64,000 nucleotides of DNA from Candidatus Gullanella endobia (lineage in GTDB: Bacteria > Pseudomonadota > Gammaproteobacteria > Enterobacterales > Enterobacteriaceae): NCBI RefSeq assembly GCF_900048035.1, contig NZ_LN999832.1, positions 558,001 through 622,000 on the forward strand, in the 5' to 3' direction. The translations under genes were made by a program, and so were the position numbers. This document shows positions 22,655 through 34,856 of the stretch, one piece after another. The notes under the pieces are model-generated. The model was not told the DNA's origin, made no database searches, and saw nothing but the letters and a program-made list of their open reading frames with translations. Numbering within the stretch: position 1 is the stretch's first letter; each line of letters opens with the position of its first letter.

Positions 22655-23728
22655 ATGAAGAAAATATTATCTTTGATAATAATTGCTCCATTATTAATAT
22701 CCTGCTCTAGCAATAGAAATAATATCGAAAATGAAGCGTATATAAAAGATACTAGCAGTTTAGATATTTTAATGAAGCAGTTCGCTAATAACATTGAAAA
22801 TCTTTGGGGATTAAATGAAGTTTTGATTGCCAAAACGAAAGATTATATAAAATATACAGATCAATATAAAACTCGTAGCCATATCAATTTTGATACCGGT
22901 GTGATTACTATAGAAACTATCTCTGATGATAATCCTAGATCTCATTTAAAAAAAGCGATTATTAATACGTTATTAGTTAGTAATAATCCTAATATAATCG
23001 ATTCATACTCGAATTCAGATAATACTCATATCAGTACAAAACCTCTCCTTTATAATCAAATTCTAGATAATAATGGCAAACCAATTTGTTGGAATTGGCA
23101 AGCTACCCGTTTTGCTAATTATTTGCTTAAAACCTGTTTAAAAATTCGTACTACAAACCTATGTAGAATTTGGTCTATTAATATTCAACTCGTACCAAAT
23201 CATGTAGATAAACGCGCCTATAAATATTTAGATATGGTACGTAAAGCCTCACAGTACTATGGCATTGACCAATCACTTATTCTTTCAATTATGCAAATAG
23301 AATCAAGCTTTAATCCTTATGCAGTAAGTCACGCTGATGCATTGGGTCTCATGCAAATTGTGCAACACAGCGCGGGACGTGATGTATTTAAAATGAAAGG
23401 TAAATGGGGTCAACCAAGCCGCAGCTATCTTTTTGATCCGGAAAATAATATCGATATCGGTACAGCCTATCTGGCGATATTACAAAATAGCTACCTAGGT
23501 GGTATTATTAATCCAACATCGCGGCGTTATGCAATGATCATTGCCTACAACAGTGGTGCTGGTAGTGTATTACGAATTTTTTCGCACGATCAAAATCGAG
23601 CTTTTAAGATTATTAATAGTATGTCACCGAATCAAGTTTATAAAACACTATCTACAAAGCATCCATCAGCGGAATCACGACGCTATCTGTATAAAGTAAA
23701 TAACCTTCAAAATAATTATCAACATTGA
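22655..23728 (+). CDS. mltC: Membrane-bound lytic murein transglycosylase C
   Basis: MltC is an outer-membrane lipoprotein that cleaves peptidoglycan with 1,6-anhydro ring formation. The signal peptide is [14 protein letters not shown], with lipobox LISC and Cys at residue 16-17. The catalytic domain shows [14 protein letters not shown] with the catalytic Glu, [39 protein letters not shown] and [13 protein letters not shown]. The length of 357 compares with 359 in E. coli. Together with murB it indicates that this organism still builds and remodels a peptidoglycan wall. It is the last gene of the mutY-yggX-mltC cluster. Confidence 0.96.
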   Translation: MKKILSLIIIAPLLISCSSNRNNIENEAYIKDTSSLDILMKQFANNIENLWGLNEVLIAKTKDYIKYTDQYKTRSHINFDTGVITIETISDDNPRSHLKKAIINTLLVSNNPNIIDSYSNSDNTHISTKPLLYNQILDNNGKPICWNWQATRFANYLLKTCLKIRTTNLCRIWSINIQLVPNHVDKRAYKYLDMVRKASQYYGIDQSLILSIMQIESSFNPYAVSHADALGLMQIVQHSAGRDVFKMKGKWGQPSRSYLFDPENNIDIGTAYLAILQNSYLGGIINPTSRRYAMIIAYNSGAGSVLRIFSHDQNRAFKIINSMSPNQVYKTLSTKHPSAESRRYLYKVNNLQNNYQH

Positions 23729-24320
23729 CAGTAAATACACCTGGAGATAAATACTAACTAAAATATAAATAGTACTTAAGCGGAAGATTGCCAGATATGT
23801 ACTACTTTTGACTTAGATGAGCAGTTTATCGATAGATAGAGGTAAAATTTCTCTTTAAATATCAGAAAAATATTATAAATCTGATATAAACGTCATGTAA
23901 TTCCTGTATGTAGAAGTATTTATTTCAAATGTTAATACTAATTACTATTAGTAGCGTATTTTTTCTTATTTTAATTTAATCTTCAGTGAAAGACAAATAG
24001 AAAAAATAAAATTAAGATCTAACTTCTGTGTCAGAATTACCCTAAAATAGGATAGAATAACAATTAAAATAAAATATCATACTACTAGTAGTATAGATGC
24101 CTAAATAAAAAATCAAAGAAGCATTTTCATATGTAAAGTTTGTAAAACTATTATGACTATTTATGAATTAACTGAGTGAAAAATTTTCAGATTATTTTTA
24201 TTAAAACATAGCAGAGTGAATATCGATCTGTTATAGAAATAAATTATTTATGCTTAGTTCCATGTAAATTTGAAAAAATTTAATTTATAAAAGATTTGTT
24301 TTATAAATATCTATTTAATA

Positions 24321-24355
24321 TTATAATAGATATTATTGGATAATATCTATTATAA
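24321..24355. repeat. Perfect 15-bp inverted repeat
   Basis: TTATAATAGATATTA and its exact complement are separated by TTGGA. No T-tract follows and no adjacent gene explains it. Confidence 0.6.
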
Positions 24356-24676
24356 GTATCTATCTAAGATTAATATAGGATTTCTGAAAAATAAATTGGC
24401 TTTTCATCATCAATCTTTCAAAAAGATTTCTGATTAATTGCTGATATAAACACATTAAAAAATTGGTATTGATTTTACTAATTAGATAAAATAGGTATAG
24501 TCCCGTTTTTCAATAACAAAACATAGTTAATAGACATATAATTATTAAAGTTAAGCAGTAAAAATCACCGTAGATTAGCAATAACTTGGTAAAAATATCA
24601 TATTTTATCTAAAATTTAGAATAAGATAGAAAAGAGCAGTTTTTAAAAATTAAAATTTAATATTAATAATTGAGTG

Positions 24677-24717
24677 TTTTTATTTAATTAAAAGCTTAGA
24701 TAGGCTTTTAAATAAAA
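24677..24717. repeat. Imperfect A/T-rich hairpin
   Basis: TTTTATTTAATTAAAAGC pairs with GCTTTTAAATAAAA with a 4-nt bulge. A terminator-like role is possible. Confidence 0.3.
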
Positions 24718-24906
24718 TCAATTTAAGTTATTAATTTATATATTATTATAAGAATCTATCATTCTAATAAATATTATTAAAAATAAAAATACTAATAAGG
24801 TAATAATAATAGAAAATAGCTTAGAAAAATATATTATTTATTTTAAAATTTTCCAAAATTCAATTAAAAACTATTATATAAATAATATTATAAGAATATT
24901 TATTTT

Positions 24907-24942
24907 TTAATAATCTTTTTTATAATTTAAAAAGATTATTAA
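24907..24942. repeat. Perfect 14-bp inverted repeat upstream of murB
   Basis: TTAATAATCTTTTT and AAAAAGATTATTAA with an 8-nt loop, 110 bp before murB. Read on the minus strand it ends in a T-run. Confidence 0.5.
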
Positions 24943-25051
24943 TATTCGAAAATATATTCGAGATATCCGAATTATAAAACATCACTTATTTCTTTATTTT
25001 TGAATTAAATAGAGTGAGGATAAAAAAAATAAAGATAGGTTATATAAAATA

Positions 25052-26077
25052 ATGAAAAATAGTGTTACGTTAAAACCTTTAAACAGTTTTTCTATTGATG
25101 TACGAGCACGGCGTGTGATCACAGTTCATACAGAAGCTGAACTGTTTTTATTATGGCAGAAGGCTATGAACGACGATATGCCGGTTCTTGTATTAGGTGG
25201 GGGTAATAATGTATTATTTATGGAAAACTATGCTGGTACTGTATTACTTAACCGTATTACTGGCGTAAAAATCGAAGAATACCTTGATGTTTGGCATTTG
25301 CATGTTGGTGCTGGAGAAGTTTGGCATCACTTAGTACGCACCTGTCTTGAAAAAAATATACCAGGTCTAGAAAATCTAGCATTGATACCTGGTTATGTTG
25401 GTTCTGCTCCAATCCAGAATATTGGCGCTTATGGTGTTGAATTGAAACAGTTTTGTGATTATGTTGATGTATTACACTTAGAAAGTGGTACCTTACATCG
25501 CTTAAGTGCAACGTCTGAATGTCAATTTGGTTATCGTGACAGTATCTTTAAGCATGCACTACGCGAACATTACATTATTGTTGCAGTTGGACTTAGACTC
25601 CCTAAAGTCTGGCAACCAGTATTAACTTATTGTGGTTTAGCTCATCTAGATCCACAAAAAGTTGCTCCAGGACTAATTTATAATACAGTTTGTACAATGC
25701 GTCAAGCGAAATTACCAAATCCTATGTTACAAGGTAATGCTGGTAGTTTTTTTAAAAATCCAATTATTGATGCCTCGAAAGCGAAACGATTTCTAAGTCG
25801 TTATCCTAATGCCCATTATTACCCTCAACCGAAAGGTGTAATGAGATTAGCAGCAGGTTGGCTTATAGATCATTGCGGACTTAAAGGTTATCGTTTAGGC
25901 AGAGCAGCAGTACATGATAAACAAGCACTAGTTTTGATTAATGCTGATAATGCAACCGGTGAGGATATTGTTGCGTTAGCTCGTTATGTACGTCAACAGG
26001 TTTTAGAGCGTTTTTCTGTCTGGCTTGAACCTGAAGTACAATTTATTGGCGCCTTTGGCGAAATAGATGTATTATGA
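25052..26077 (+). CDS. murB: UDP-N-acetylenolpyruvoylglucosamine reductase MurB
   Basis: MurB reduces UDP-GlcNAc-enolpyruvate to UDP-MurNAc with NADPH and FAD, the second committed step of peptidoglycan synthesis. The 341 residues (E. coli 342) show the FAD-binding block [10 protein letters not shown], where E. coli has LGEGSNVLF. The diphosphate loop [24 protein letters not shown] with the active-site Tyr and Arg, [10 protein letters not shown] with the catalytic Ser, and LEPEV with the catalytic Glu are also seen. This is a type I MurB. It overlaps birA by 4 nt (ATGA), as in E. coli where murB-birA are coupled. Confidence 0.97.
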   Translation: MKNSVTLKPLNSFSIDVRARRVITVHTEAELFLLWQKAMNDDMPVLVLGGGNNVLFMENYAGTVLLNRITGVKIEEYLDVWHLHVGAGEVWHHLVRTCLEKNIPGLENLALIPGYVGSAPIQNIGAYGVELKQFCDYVDVLHLESGTLHRLSATSECQFGYRDSIFKHALREHYIIVAVGLRLPKVWQPVLTYCGLAHLDPQKVAPGLIYNTVCTMRQAKLPNPMLQGNAGSFFKNPIIDASKAKRFLSRYPNAHYYPQPKGVMRLAAGWLIDHCGLKGYRLGRAAVHDKQALVLINADNATGEDIVALARYVRQQVLERFSVWLEPEVQFIGAFGEIDVL

Positions 26078-27045
26078 ATAATAATATACTACATACAACT
26101 ATCCCACTTAAACTGATTAATTTATTAGCCGATGGAAAATTCCACTCTATCGAACAATTTAATATGTTGTTAGGCGTAAATAATGCTTGTATTAAGAAAT
26201 ACATTAAAATAGTACGTAACTGGGGTGTAGATATCTTTACGATGCCAGGAAAAGGATATCGTTTATATGCTCCATTACAACTACTTGATGAAAATATAAT
26301 CCGAAAGCTCTTACCAGAGGGTCGGTTAACCGTATTGCCGGTTATTGATTCTACAAATCAATATTTAATCGAACATATTGGTAGTATTCAGACAGGAGAT
26401 GCTTGTGTAGCAGAATATCAAGCACAAGGTCGCGGTCGACGCGGCCGGCAATGGATATCGCCGTTTGGCAATAATTTATATCTATCATTATATTGGCGTT
26501 TTGAGAAAGGTCTCGAATCATCAGGTGGAATTAGTCTGATGGTCGGTATTGTTATGGCGGAAGTATTAAAACGATTTGGTGCGGAAAAAGTTCAAGTGAA
26601 ATGGCCAAATGATCTTTATCTAAATAATCGTAAATTAGCTGGAATTTTAGTAGAAATTTTTGGTAAAGTTGATAATACAACTCATATTGTGATAGGCGCT
26701 GGAATTAATTTAGCAATGCGTGAAAGCACGGTAGGCAAGATCGATCAAGAGTGGATAAACTTAAAGGAATCAGGCGTTACCATCGATCGTAATGTACTAG
26801 CTGCAGAATTAACTAGCACATTACGACAAGCATTTTTACAATTTGAACGTAATGGGTTTTCACCATTTTTTTCTCGTTGGCAAGCATTAGATAACTTTTT
26901 AAATCGACCAGTTAAATTACTTGTTGCTGAACAGGAAATTAAGGGTATTGCACGTGGCATTGACGCACAGGGAGCTCTTATATTAGAGCAGGAAGGGAAA
27001 CTACATGCCTATTTTGACGGAAATATATCGCTGCGTAATCAATAG
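26074..27045 (+). CDS. birA: Bifunctional biotin-protein ligase / biotin operon repressor BirA
   Basis: BirA activates biotin to biotinyl-AMP and attaches it to the carboxyl carrier protein of acetyl-CoA carboxylase. In E. coli it also represses bioBFCDA. The 323 residues (E. coli 321) keep an N-terminal winged-helix region (about 10-65: [22 protein letters not shown]). The ligase core shows DSTNQYL, the biotinyl-AMP loop [27 protein letters not shown] and VIGAGINLA. The DNA-binding domain is complete in length, although no biotin operator is visible in this window. The start overlaps the murB stop (translational coupling). Confidence 0.97.
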   Translation: MNNNILHTTIPLKLINLLADGKFHSIEQFNMLLGVNNACIKKYIKIVRNWGVDIFTMPGKGYRLYAPLQLLDENIIRKLLPEGRLTVLPVIDSTNQYLIEHIGSIQTGDACVAEYQAQGRGRRGRQWISPFGNNLYLSLYWRFEKGLESSGGISLMVGIVMAEVLKRFGAEKVQVKWPNDLYLNNRKLAGILVEIFGKVDNTTHIVIGAGINLAMRESTVGKIDQEWINLKESGVTIDRNVLAAELTSTLRQAFLQFERNGFSPFFSRWQALDNFLNRPVKLLVAEQEIKGIARGIDAQGALILEQEGKLHAYFDGNISLRNQ

Positions 27046-28979
27046 ATGTAATATTCTTCTTCTAATAACTGTGGGAAGATTATTAATAGCTTAAAATTAC
27101 TAATTAAGATAAACATTGATATCTAATCCAAGAGGTTTATGCTTCCATAAACAAAAGGCTAAACTAAGAAAAATTAACATAATCAAATTCTAATCGAAGG
27201 GACTAGAAAATGTTTCTATACTTCTCTGATTACTATTCGATTAATCACTATCTAGTGAATCTAACTATTATCATTTCTAGAAAAATTTGTACCTATTTAC
27301 TAATTGGTATATATTTAATCTGGTATCAAAAATAACTATCTAATCAATACAATAATAACAATTATATTATGTTATGTTATATTATTCATTAATTTTATAT
27401 ATATAGAACAGAAGACCAACAACTAACATTAGCGCTTTAGGAAATTTAAGCAAAGCTTTTTAAAAACTAGCGATAAATTATGTGTATCAAATTATGATCC
27501 TAATAGTAGTTAACTGAATACAGTTACTAATATTATTATAATAATAACTGTTATTTAATCGTATTAAATATTATTTATATGTATAGAGTTAATGAATAAT
27601 AACTTCATTTTTTATAAAAAATTATCAATTGAGAACAGAGAAAATATAGGTTTCTTTATATTATCTTATTTTATCTATTTAATCAATTAACTTACAATAC
27701 AATAAGTATTCATCTCTTTTTTTTTGGAAAAAAAATAACCAGACTCTTTTAAGTATACTATAAACTAATACTAATAATAAAAAACATTATAATACCTAAG
27801 AGATAATTAATATGAATAAATAAGAGGATAACTAAAATATATTTAGTATGACTGTTTAGTATTATACAGATTTATATAAAAAAATTTGACGTTGCTTCTA
27901 ATATTGATAGAAGAGTAAGTTAGATTTGTTTACTGTAATAAAATAACCTTATTTGCTTAATTTAAGATTTTTCTCTCTATTTGCTATATGATTATTGTTT
28001 TTACCAAACTGTTATGTTTACAACGCGATCTAATGTTAGATAATTTAGATGATAAATGATTTTTTATTTTTGTTAATAATAAGATCGAAAATTAACCAAA
28101 TAGAGTAGTTGCTATAACTGCTGCAGCTGATTTTTTATTTTTAAGAAAAAAGATCATATTATATATGTTATACTTTATAACATCTTTTTTTTCTTAACAA
28201 AGAATCTTGTTTTTGAATCTGTTATTGAGGTATAATAACTCATCAGTTATTATTAACTCTATTGTATAATATTCTAACCATTGCCTTGATAATATATATA
28301 ACACATATGTTATATGTATTCTTTCATAATTACTACATACTTATAATATAGATAATATTTTAATTATTAGTTTCAAAAATCTTCTAATAAAGAGATTCAA
28401 TCGCATTGATTTATGCTAATACAAAAGTCTAGTATATATGATAGCTATAAATTGATCTTTACCAATTTTTAAGAGAAATCTTTATTTATCTTATTAAAGA
28501 TAAATGATTTCTATTTTTATAAGTATCTACGTAATAAAATCATATAACGTGAATTATTTTTACTAAATTAAAGAGTTATAAATGTATAGAGAAGAAAATT
28601 AAATAGTTTTTGTTCAATATTAGTTGGCTTATTACAAAATTTGTTTATAATGAAAAATTCTCACACAAAAAGATATACACATATGGTATTTAATAGTATA
28701 TAATAATTAGTCTTAGTGAAAAATTCTATTTTCTATTACGAGTAAGAAATTTGAGTTTAACATGTGGTATTTAATATCTGTTAGCTCTACTATTATCTGT
28801 ATTATTATCATTAGATAAGCAAACAGAGCTATGCTATAATTTATACTTATTATGCTAATTAACCTTTTATATCAATCAAGGTGTGGTTTTATGTTGCTTT
28901 AAGCATAAATAATAATTAATTTGTCAGTATCATTGTGAAATAGATAATTTTGACTAAAAGTACGGATTATATATTTTTG
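27046..28979. other. 1.9-kb gene desert (coaA position in E. coli)
   Basis: E. coli has coaA between birA and thrU. No trace of it is recognisable. A long imperfect hairpin lies at 28141-28197 and a 9-bp stem (ATAATAACT, loop CATC) at 28232-28253. Confidence 0.65.
28141..28197. repeat. Nested hairpin in birA-thrU spacer
   Basis: TTAAGAAAAAAGAT pairs with the A/T complement at 28182-28197 (two extra T), enclosing an inner GTTAT/ATAAC stem. It resembles a terminator with a long T-tract arm and may be what is left of the coaA 3' end. Confidence 0.4.
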
Positions 28980-29008
28980 TTGCATAGATTATTCACTTTA
29001 CCTACAAT
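28980..29008 (+). promoter_or_regulatory. Promoter of the thrU-tyrU-glyT-thrT-tuf operon
   Basis: A -35 box TTGCAT (28980-28985), a 17-bp spacer and a -10 box TACAAT (29003-29008) end 14 bp before the first tRNA. A second TTGACT lies at 28950 but has no well-spaced -10. Confidence 0.6.
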
Positions 29009-29022
29009 ACATAGTATTTGAT

Positions 29023-29095
29023 GCCGGCATAGCTCAGTTGGTAGAGCAATTGATTTGTAATCAGTAGGTCGAGGGTTCAATTCCTTCTGTCGGCA
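29023..29095 (+). tRNA. thrU: tRNA-Thr (anticodon TGT)
   Basis: The acceptor stem GCCGGCA / TGTCGGC closes with one G-T pair. The D arm AGCTCAGTTGGTAGAGC, an anticodon stem-loop around TTGTAA and the T arm GAGGGTTCAATTCCTTC follow. The discriminator is A at 29095. No CCA is encoded: the next bases are AAAAT, so CCA must be added by CCA-adding enzyme. Three downstream tRNAs do encode CCA. It is the first gene of the tRNA-tufB operon, in the same order as E. coli. Confidence 0.97.
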
Positions 29096-29102
29096 AAAAT
29101 CT

Positions 29103-29187
29103 GGTGGGGTTCCCGAGCGGTCAAAGGGAGCAGACTGTAAATCTGCCGTCACAGACTTCGAAGGTTCGAATCCTTCCCCCACCACCA
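29103..29187 (+). tRNA. tyrU: tRNA-Tyr (anticodon GTA)
   Basis: An 85-nt class II tRNA with acceptor stem GGTGGGG / CCCCACC, anticodon loop CTGTAAA, a long variable arm (CCGTCACAGACTTCG) and GGTTCGAATCC in the T arm. CCA is encoded at 29185-29187. It starts 7 nt after thrU. Confidence 0.98.
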
Positions 29188-29407
29188 AATATATATTAAA
29201 TATGATATATATTTAATAATAGAACGTCATTATACATTAATAATGTAATAATTAATAATATAATAGAAGAAAAATAAGAGCCTTTTAAAAAGATTAAAAC
29301 AAACAAAAAATGTTTATGATACAATTATAGCATTAATTATTCTGAAATATACTTATAGTCTTAGTATCAATTTATAACTTAAAGAGCTATTAGATAAGTC
29401 CCGAGAC

Positions 29408-29482
29408 GCGGGTATTGTATAATGGTTATTACATTAGCCTTCCAAGCTGATGATGTGGGTTCGATTCCCACTACCCGCTCCA
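29408..29482 (+). tRNA. glyT: tRNA-Gly (anticodon TCC)
   Basis: The acceptor stem GCGGGTA / TACCCGC is perfect. The anticodon loop reads CTTCCAA, the T arm contains GGTTCGATTCC, the discriminator is T and CCA is encoded. It lies 220 nt after tyrU, a wider gap than in E. coli. Confidence 0.98.
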
Positions 29483-29486
29483 ATGC

Positions 29487-29562
29487 GCTGATATAGCTCA
29501 GTTGGTAGAGCACACCCTTGGTAAGGGTGAGGTCGGCAGTTCAATTCTGCCTATCAGCACCA
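29487..29562 (+). tRNA. thrT: tRNA-Thr (anticodon GGT)
   Basis: The acceptor stem GCTGATA / TATCAGC, anticodon stem CCCTT-GGT-AAGGG, T arm with GTTCAATTC and encoded CCA are all complete. It starts 4 nt after glyT and lies 120 nt before tuf, as in the E. coli tufB operon. Confidence 0.98.
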
Positions 29563-29682
29563 CTTCTATTTCCCTTCCAAATTTCTAAAAAATAGATTTA
29601 AAATGCTTGCTGAAAGCAAGACTTATTTTTTATTTAATAAGATGATAATCTCGATGTGTTCGTTTTTTATAGGAAAATAACG

Positions 29683-30867
29683 ATGTCTAAAGAAAAGTTT
29701 CAACGCACTAAGTTACATATTAATGTTGGTACTATCGGTCACGTTGATCATGGCAAAACAACTCTGACCGCCGCTATTACCACTGTTCTAGCCAAAATTT
29801 ATGGTGGTAATGCACGTGCATTCGATCAGATCGACAACGCTCCAGAGGAAAAGGCCCGTGGTATCACCATTAATACGTCACACGTTGAATACGATACTTC
29901 AAAACGACATTATGCGCATGTAGATTGTCCAGGACACGCTGATTATGTGAAAAATATGATCACCGGTGCAGCACAGATGGATGGTGCTATTCTCGTTGTA
30001 GCCGCTACCGACGGTCCTATGCCACAAACTCGTGAGCATATTCTATTAGGTCGTCAGGTTGGCGTACCATACATTATTGTTTTCATGAACAAATGTGATA
30101 TGGTTGATGATGAGGAGCTACTAGAATTGGTTGAAATAGAAGTACGCGAACTACTATCGCAATATGATTTCCCTGGCGATGATACACCTATTATACGTGG
30201 TTCAGCGCTAAAAGCACTAGAAGGCGATGAAGTTTGGACTAATAAAATCATCGAACTAGCAGAGGCTCTAGATAGTTACATCCCAGAACCGAAACGTGCT
30301 ATTGACAAACCATTTCTATTGCCGATCGAAGATGTGTTTTCTATCTCTGGCCGAGGTACCGTAGTCACCGGTCGTGTAGAACGTGGTGTTATTAAAGTGG
30401 GTGAGGAAGTAGAAATTATCGGCATTAAAGATACTGTTAAGACTATCTGTACCGGTGTTGAAATGTTTCGTAAACTGTTAGACGAAGGTCGTGCTGGCGA
30501 AAACGTAGGCATTCTGTTACGCGGCATTAAGCGTGACGATGTTGAGCGTGGTCAGGTTCTGGCTAAGCCTGGCTCGATCAAGCCGCATACCCAGTTTGAA
30601 TCAGAAGTTTATATTCTAACCAAAGAAGAAGGTGGTCGTCACACACCCTTTTTTAAGGGTTACCGTCCACAATTCTATTTCCGTACAACTGATGTAACTG
30701 GTACTATCGAATTACCAAAAGATATTGAAATGGTTATGCCTGGTGACAATATAAAAATGGTTATTAACTTAATTTCCCCGATCGCTATGGACGATGGCCT
30801 CCGTTTCGCTATTCGAGAAGGTGGTCGCACTATTGGCGCTGGAGTTGTTACTAAAGTTATCGCTTAA
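29683..30867 (+). CDS. tuf: Elongation factor Tu
   Basis: EF-Tu carries aminoacyl-tRNA to the ribosome as a GTP complex. The 394 residues match the enterobacterial length. GTPase motifs are G1 GHVDHGKT (about 19-26), G2 [10 protein letters not shown]3 DCPGHADY, G4 NKCD and G5 GSALKAL. Domains 2 and 3 follow without interruption. I chose ATG 29683 ([10 protein letters not shown]); the frame is open 9 codons further upstream. Its 5' side is the tRNA cluster of E. coli tufB, but its 3' side is rpsJ, the E. coli tufA-side neighbour. The gene thus looks like a tufB/tufA recombinant. It is visibly richer in G+C than the genes around it, as expected for a very highly expressed gene. Confidence 0.98.
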   Translation: MSKEKFQRTKLHINVGTIGHVDHGKTTLTAAITTVLAKIYGGNARAFDQIDNAPEEKARGITINTSHVEYDTSKRHYAHVDCPGHADYVKNMITGAAQMDGAILVVAATDGPMPQTREHILLGRQVGVPYIIVFMNKCDMVDDEELLELVEIEVRELLSQYDFPGDDTPIIRGSALKALEGDEVWTNKIIELAEALDSYIPEPKRAIDKPFLLPIEDVFSISGRGTVVTGRVERGVIKVGEEVEIIGIKDTVKTICTGVEMFRKLLDEGRAGENVGILLRGIKRDDVERGQVLAKPGSIKPHTQFESEVYILTKEEGGRHTPFFKGYRPQFYFRTTDVTGTIELPKDIEMVMPGDNIKMVINLISPIAMDDGLRFAIREGGRTIGAGVVTKVIA

Positions 30868-31886
30868 GTTCTACTTATAATAGAAAGTAGCGTCCTTAAG
30901 GCAATAAAAAATAAATAAAGAAGAGTCATTCTTTTATATTTTTATTTAAACGACTAATAAAAAATGCAATTTTGTCAAAATATACTTGAATTATACATCA
31001 TAAACTCTAAAAACGATTATTTTTTAGGTATTCTTTAACTTGTAATCATAATCTCGAGTTAAATAGTTAATTCTGTAATTAGTTTTTAATGAATACATTA
31101 CAAGATCAATGGAGAAAAAATTCTGTTACTTCCTGTGATACTGTTATCTATCTTTTATATCAAAATTTATAACAGAATAAAATTATAACTTTTACTTTTT
31201 TTACTGTTAATACTTTAGCTATTCTATAGCTTATGATCTATTGATAGAAATGATAGAAAAATATTTTCTCATAGGAATAAAATTATATATTTTAAAATAT
31301 TACTAACAATCATTAAGATATTTTCTTAAAAAAAAGAAATTAAATTAACCTCAACAATCTTAAGTATTACGAATTTTTTAGTAAATTTATCATAAAGATG
31401 AATCAAGATATAAAAATACTGTATACTAATTTCTATATAGCAATTTCAGTATATAAATAATTAATAATTTTAATAAAGGCGTCTTATATAGGTATCTTTT
31501 ACATAGGCATCTTATATATCAATTTAATGTAAAATTATAGATTATAAAATCTGATAAAATCTAATTCTGACAATAAAATATTGTTTAGATTTTTTTAAAT
31601 TACGTTAGTATCTACATTGTCTGCTTATCAGCTATTTAGAACTATCTCTAAATTAAATTTTTTATAATGGTTGATTAAATAATACGATTTATACGAAGTA
31701 TAATAGGTAGTACAATTAAGTGGAAATATTTGGCTAGGATATGATTTTTTCTTTTATTGTATTTTTATCTTGTCTGTATTATTTCAAATAAAAATCAATT
31801 TGTATAATATACTACTATATTGTAGTATACATAAGAATAACATATTTTCTATCTCCTTGTTGGCTTACTGTTTTTGCCATCATCTC

Positions 31887-31914
31887 TTGCTTCTTTTATA
31901 AATTTACGTATAAT
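31887..31914 (+). promoter_or_regulatory. S10 operon promoter
   Basis: A -35 box TTGCTT (31887-31892), a 16-bp spacer and a perfect -10 box TATAAT (31909-31914). It predicts a leader of about 185 nt before rpsJ, close to the 172-nt S10 leader of E. coli. Confidence 0.65.
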
Positions 31915-31920
31915 ATGAAA

Positions 31921-32417
<497 letters not shown>

Positions 32418-32446
32418 TCAGATCATATAACGGTTAAGAGATTGAA

Positions 32447-33079
32447 ATGATGAAAGGTTTAATTGGACGTAAAATTGGCATGACTTGTATCTTTAGCAAA
32501 GATGGTATTTCTATACCTGTCACTGTTATCAAAATTGAAGAAAACCGAGTAACACAAATTAAAAATCTAAAAAATGATGGATATTATGCCATTCAAGTTA
32601 CTGTTGGTACTAAAAAAGCCAACTGTGTAACTAAATCTGAAGCTGGTCATTTTGCGAAGGCAGGAGTTGAAGCTGGACGTGGTCTGTGGGAATTTCGCAT
32701 CGAAAATAGCGAAGAAATTACTGTTGGTAAAAGTATTACAGTAGAACTCTTTGCTAATGTAAAAAAAGTCGATGTTACTGGTACTTCCAAAGGTAAAGGT
32801 TTTTCCGGCACTGTAAAGCGCTGGAATTTTCGCACTCAGGATACTACTCATGGCAATTCCTTATCCCACCGTGTTCCAGGTTCTATTGGTCAGAACCAAA
32901 CACCAGGAAAGGTGTTTAAAGGTAAGAAAATGGCAGGTCAACTAGGTAATGAGCGTGTAACTATTCAAAATTTGAACATAGTAAATATTGATGTAGAACG
33001 TAACTTGCTTTTAGTTAAAGGCGCTGTCCCAGGATCAATCGGTAGTGACCTGATTATTAAACCTGCTATCAAGGCGTAA
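32447..33079 (+). CDS. rplC: 50S ribosomal protein L3
   Basis: The 210 residues (E. coli 209) carry the central extension that reaches the peptidyl-transferase centre. This includes [17 protein letters not shown] with the Gln that PrmB methylates in E. coli. Two ATG codons are adjacent (32447 and 32450); the second matches the E. coli length better, and either could be used. L3 is an early assembly protein. Second gene of the S10 operon, 29 bp after rpsJ. Confidence 0.97.
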   Translation: MMKGLIGRKIGMTCIFSKDGISIPVTVIKIEENRVTQIKNLKNDGYYAIQVTVGTKKANCVTKSEAGHFAKAGVEAGRGLWEFRIENSEEITVGKSITVELFANVKKVDVTGTSKGKGFSGTVKRWNFRTQDTTHGNSLSHRVPGSIGQNQTPGKVFKGKKMAGQLGNERVTIQNLNIVNIDVERNLLLVKGAVPGSIGSDLIIKPAIKA

Positions 33080-33095
33080 TATTTAGGAGATAGAT

Positions 33096-33701
33096 ATGGA
33101 GTTAGTATTAAAAGACGTGAAAAGCGCGCTGACTGTTTCCGACACTATCTTCGGTTGTGATTTTAACGAAGCTCTCGTGCACCAAATTATTATAGCTTAT
33201 TCGGCAGGTAAGCGTCAAGGAACTCGTGCTCAGAAAAGTCGTTCTGAAATCACTGCTTCTGGTAAAAAACCCTGGCGTCAGAAGGGTACGGGTCGTGCAC
33301 GTTCCGGTAGCGTAAAGAGTCCGATCTGGCGTTCTGGTGGTGTTACATTTGCTGCTAAACCACAGGATTACAGTCAAAAAGTAAATAAAAAAATGTATCG
33401 TGGAGCACTGAAGAGTATCCTATCTGAATTACTACGTCAAAATCGTTTGTTTGTTGTTGAACAGTTTTCTATTAAAGCACCAAAAACGAAGCTGCTATTA
33501 GAAAAACTGAAAAATATGGCATTAAAAAATGTACTGATTATTACTAGCAAACTAGATAAAAAATTATTTTTAGCTGCACGTAATCTCTATAAAGTAGAGG
33601 TGCGAAATTCTAATCATATCGATCCAATTAGTCTAATTTCCTTTGAGAAAGTTATTATGACAATTGATGCTATAAAGCAAATTGAGGAGATGCTAATATG
33701 A
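33096..33701 (+). CDS. rplD: 50S ribosomal protein L4
   Basis: The 201 residues match E. coli in length. The extended loop [19 protein letters not shown] and [18 protein letters not shown] that lines the exit tunnel is intact. In E. coli L4 also represses its own operon by binding the S10 leader and can inhibit RNase E. The stop overlaps the rplW start (ATGA), indicating coupled translation. Confidence 0.97.
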   Translation: MELVLKDVKSALTVSDTIFGCDFNEALVHQIIIAYSAGKRQGTRAQKSRSEITASGKKPWRQKGTGRARSGSVKSPIWRSGGVTFAAKPQDYSQKVNKKMYRGALKSILSELLRQNRLFVVEQFSIKAPKTKLLLEKLKNMALKNVLIITSKLDKKLFLAARNLYKVEVRNSNHIDPISLISFEKVIMTIDAIKQIEEMLI

Positions 33702-34000
33702 TTCGTGAAGAACGTCTCCTGAAAATACTACACAAGTCACATACTTCTGAAAAAGCATCTACTGCAATAGAAAAATATAATACCATCGTATTAAAAGTTA
33801 CTAAAAATGCAACTAAATCAGAGATTAAAACTGCTGTTTATAAACTATTTGAAGTTGAAGTTAATAACATATGTACCTTGATTGTAAAAGGGAAAACTAA
33901 ATGCCATAGACAACATATTGGTCGTCGTAGCGATTGGAAAAAAGCTTATATCACTTTAAAAGAAGGGCAGAATCTGGATTTTATGAGAGGCACAGAATAG
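33698..34000 (+). CDS. rplW: 50S ribosomal protein L23
   Basis: This 100-residue protein lies beside the exit tunnel, where trigger factor and SRP dock. Family features are the N-terminal [14 protein letters not shown] and the central [18 protein letters not shown]. It overlaps rplD by 4 nt and precedes rplB by 18 bp. Confidence 0.97.
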   Translation: MIREERLLKILHKSHTSEKASTAIEKYNTIVLKVTKNATKSEIKTAVYKLFEVEVNNICTLIVKGKTKCHRQHIGRRSDWKKAYITLKEGQNLDFMRGTE

Positions 34001-34018
34001 GCCGGAGGAATAATAACA

Positions 34019-34840
34019 ATGGCAATTGTTAAATGCAAACCGACGTCTCCGGGTCGTCGCCACGTTGTTAAAGTAATCAATCCTGAGCTACACAAGGGTA
34101 AGCCTTATGCTCCATTATTGGAAACTTATAAGAAATCTAGTGGTCATAATAACAATGGCCGCATCACTACACGCCATATCGGTGGTGGTCACAAGCGACG
34201 GTATCGTCTAATTGATTTCAAACGCAATAAAGATAACGTTCCAGCAATGGTAGAACGTTTAGAATATGATCCTAATCGTTCTTCTAATATCGCGCTAGTA
34301 TTATATAAAGATGGTGAACGACGTTATATTTTAGCACCAAAAGGACTGAAGATTGGTGATCAGATCCAATCTGGTATTAACTCAGAAATTAGAATCGGTA
34401 ACGCATTACCAATGCGTAATATTCCAGTTGGTTCTACTGTACATAATGTGGAAATAAGACCAGGTAAAGGGGGACAGCTAGCACGTTCAGCAGGTGCTTA
34501 TATTCAAATTGTAGCTCGTGATAGTTCTTATATCACATTGCGTTTGCGTTCAGGTGAAATACGCAAAGTTCAGTCTGAATGCCGCGCGACTCTTGGCGAA
34601 GTAGGCAATGCTGAACATATGTTGCGTATATTAGGTAAAGCCGGTGCTAGCCGCTGGCGTGGTATTCGTCCAACTGTTCGTGGTTCAGCAATGAATCCAG
34701 TAGACCACCCACACGGTGGTGGTGAAGGTCGTAACTTTGGTAAACATCCAGTAACTCCTTGGGGAGTTCAGACTAAAGGTAAAAAGACCCGAAAAAATAA
34801 ACGCACTGATAAGTTTATTTTACATCACCGTAGAAAATAA
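34019..34840 (+). CDS. rplB: 50S ribosomal protein L2
   Basis: The 273 residues equal E. coli. The RNA-binding core and the C-terminal [14 protein letters not shown], with the His important for peptidyl-transferase activity, are present. L2 is needed for subunit association. A strong GGAGGA ribosome-binding site lies about 8 nt before ATG 34019. Confidence 0.98.
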   Translation: MAIVKCKPTSPGRRHVVKVINPELHKGKPYAPLLETYKKSSGHNNNGRITTRHIGGGHKRRYRLIDFKRNKDNVPAMVERLEYDPNRSSNIALVLYKDGERRYILAPKGLKIGDQIQSGINSEIRIGNALPMRNIPVGSTVHNVEIRPGKGGQLARSAGAYIQIVARDSSYITLRLRSGEIRKVQSECRATLGEVGNAEHMLRILGKAGASRWRGIRPTVRGSAMNPVDHPHGGGEGRNFGKHPVTPWGVQTKGKKTRKNKRTDKFILHHRRK

Positions 34841-34856
34841 TACTAGAGGATAAACC

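Larger units (their letters stand above)
23729..25051. other. 1.3-kb gene desert with several hairpins
   Basis: No gene is visible between mltC and murB. These genes are not neighbours in E. coli, so a rearrangement breakpoint lies here. Inverted repeats occur at 24321-24355, 24677-24717 and 24907-24942. Confidence 0.65.

Noticed and set aside
28967-29188. Minus-strand frame of 73 codons reading VGEGFEPSKSVTADLQSAPFD
   Set aside because: It is the antisense of the thrU and tyrU tRNA genes, a well-known spurious protein seen in many genomes.
30054-30527. Two minus-strand frames inside tuf
   Set aside because: They are shadows of a highly conserved gene with strong codon bias. Low-complexity Ser/Thr runs mirror the tuf codons.
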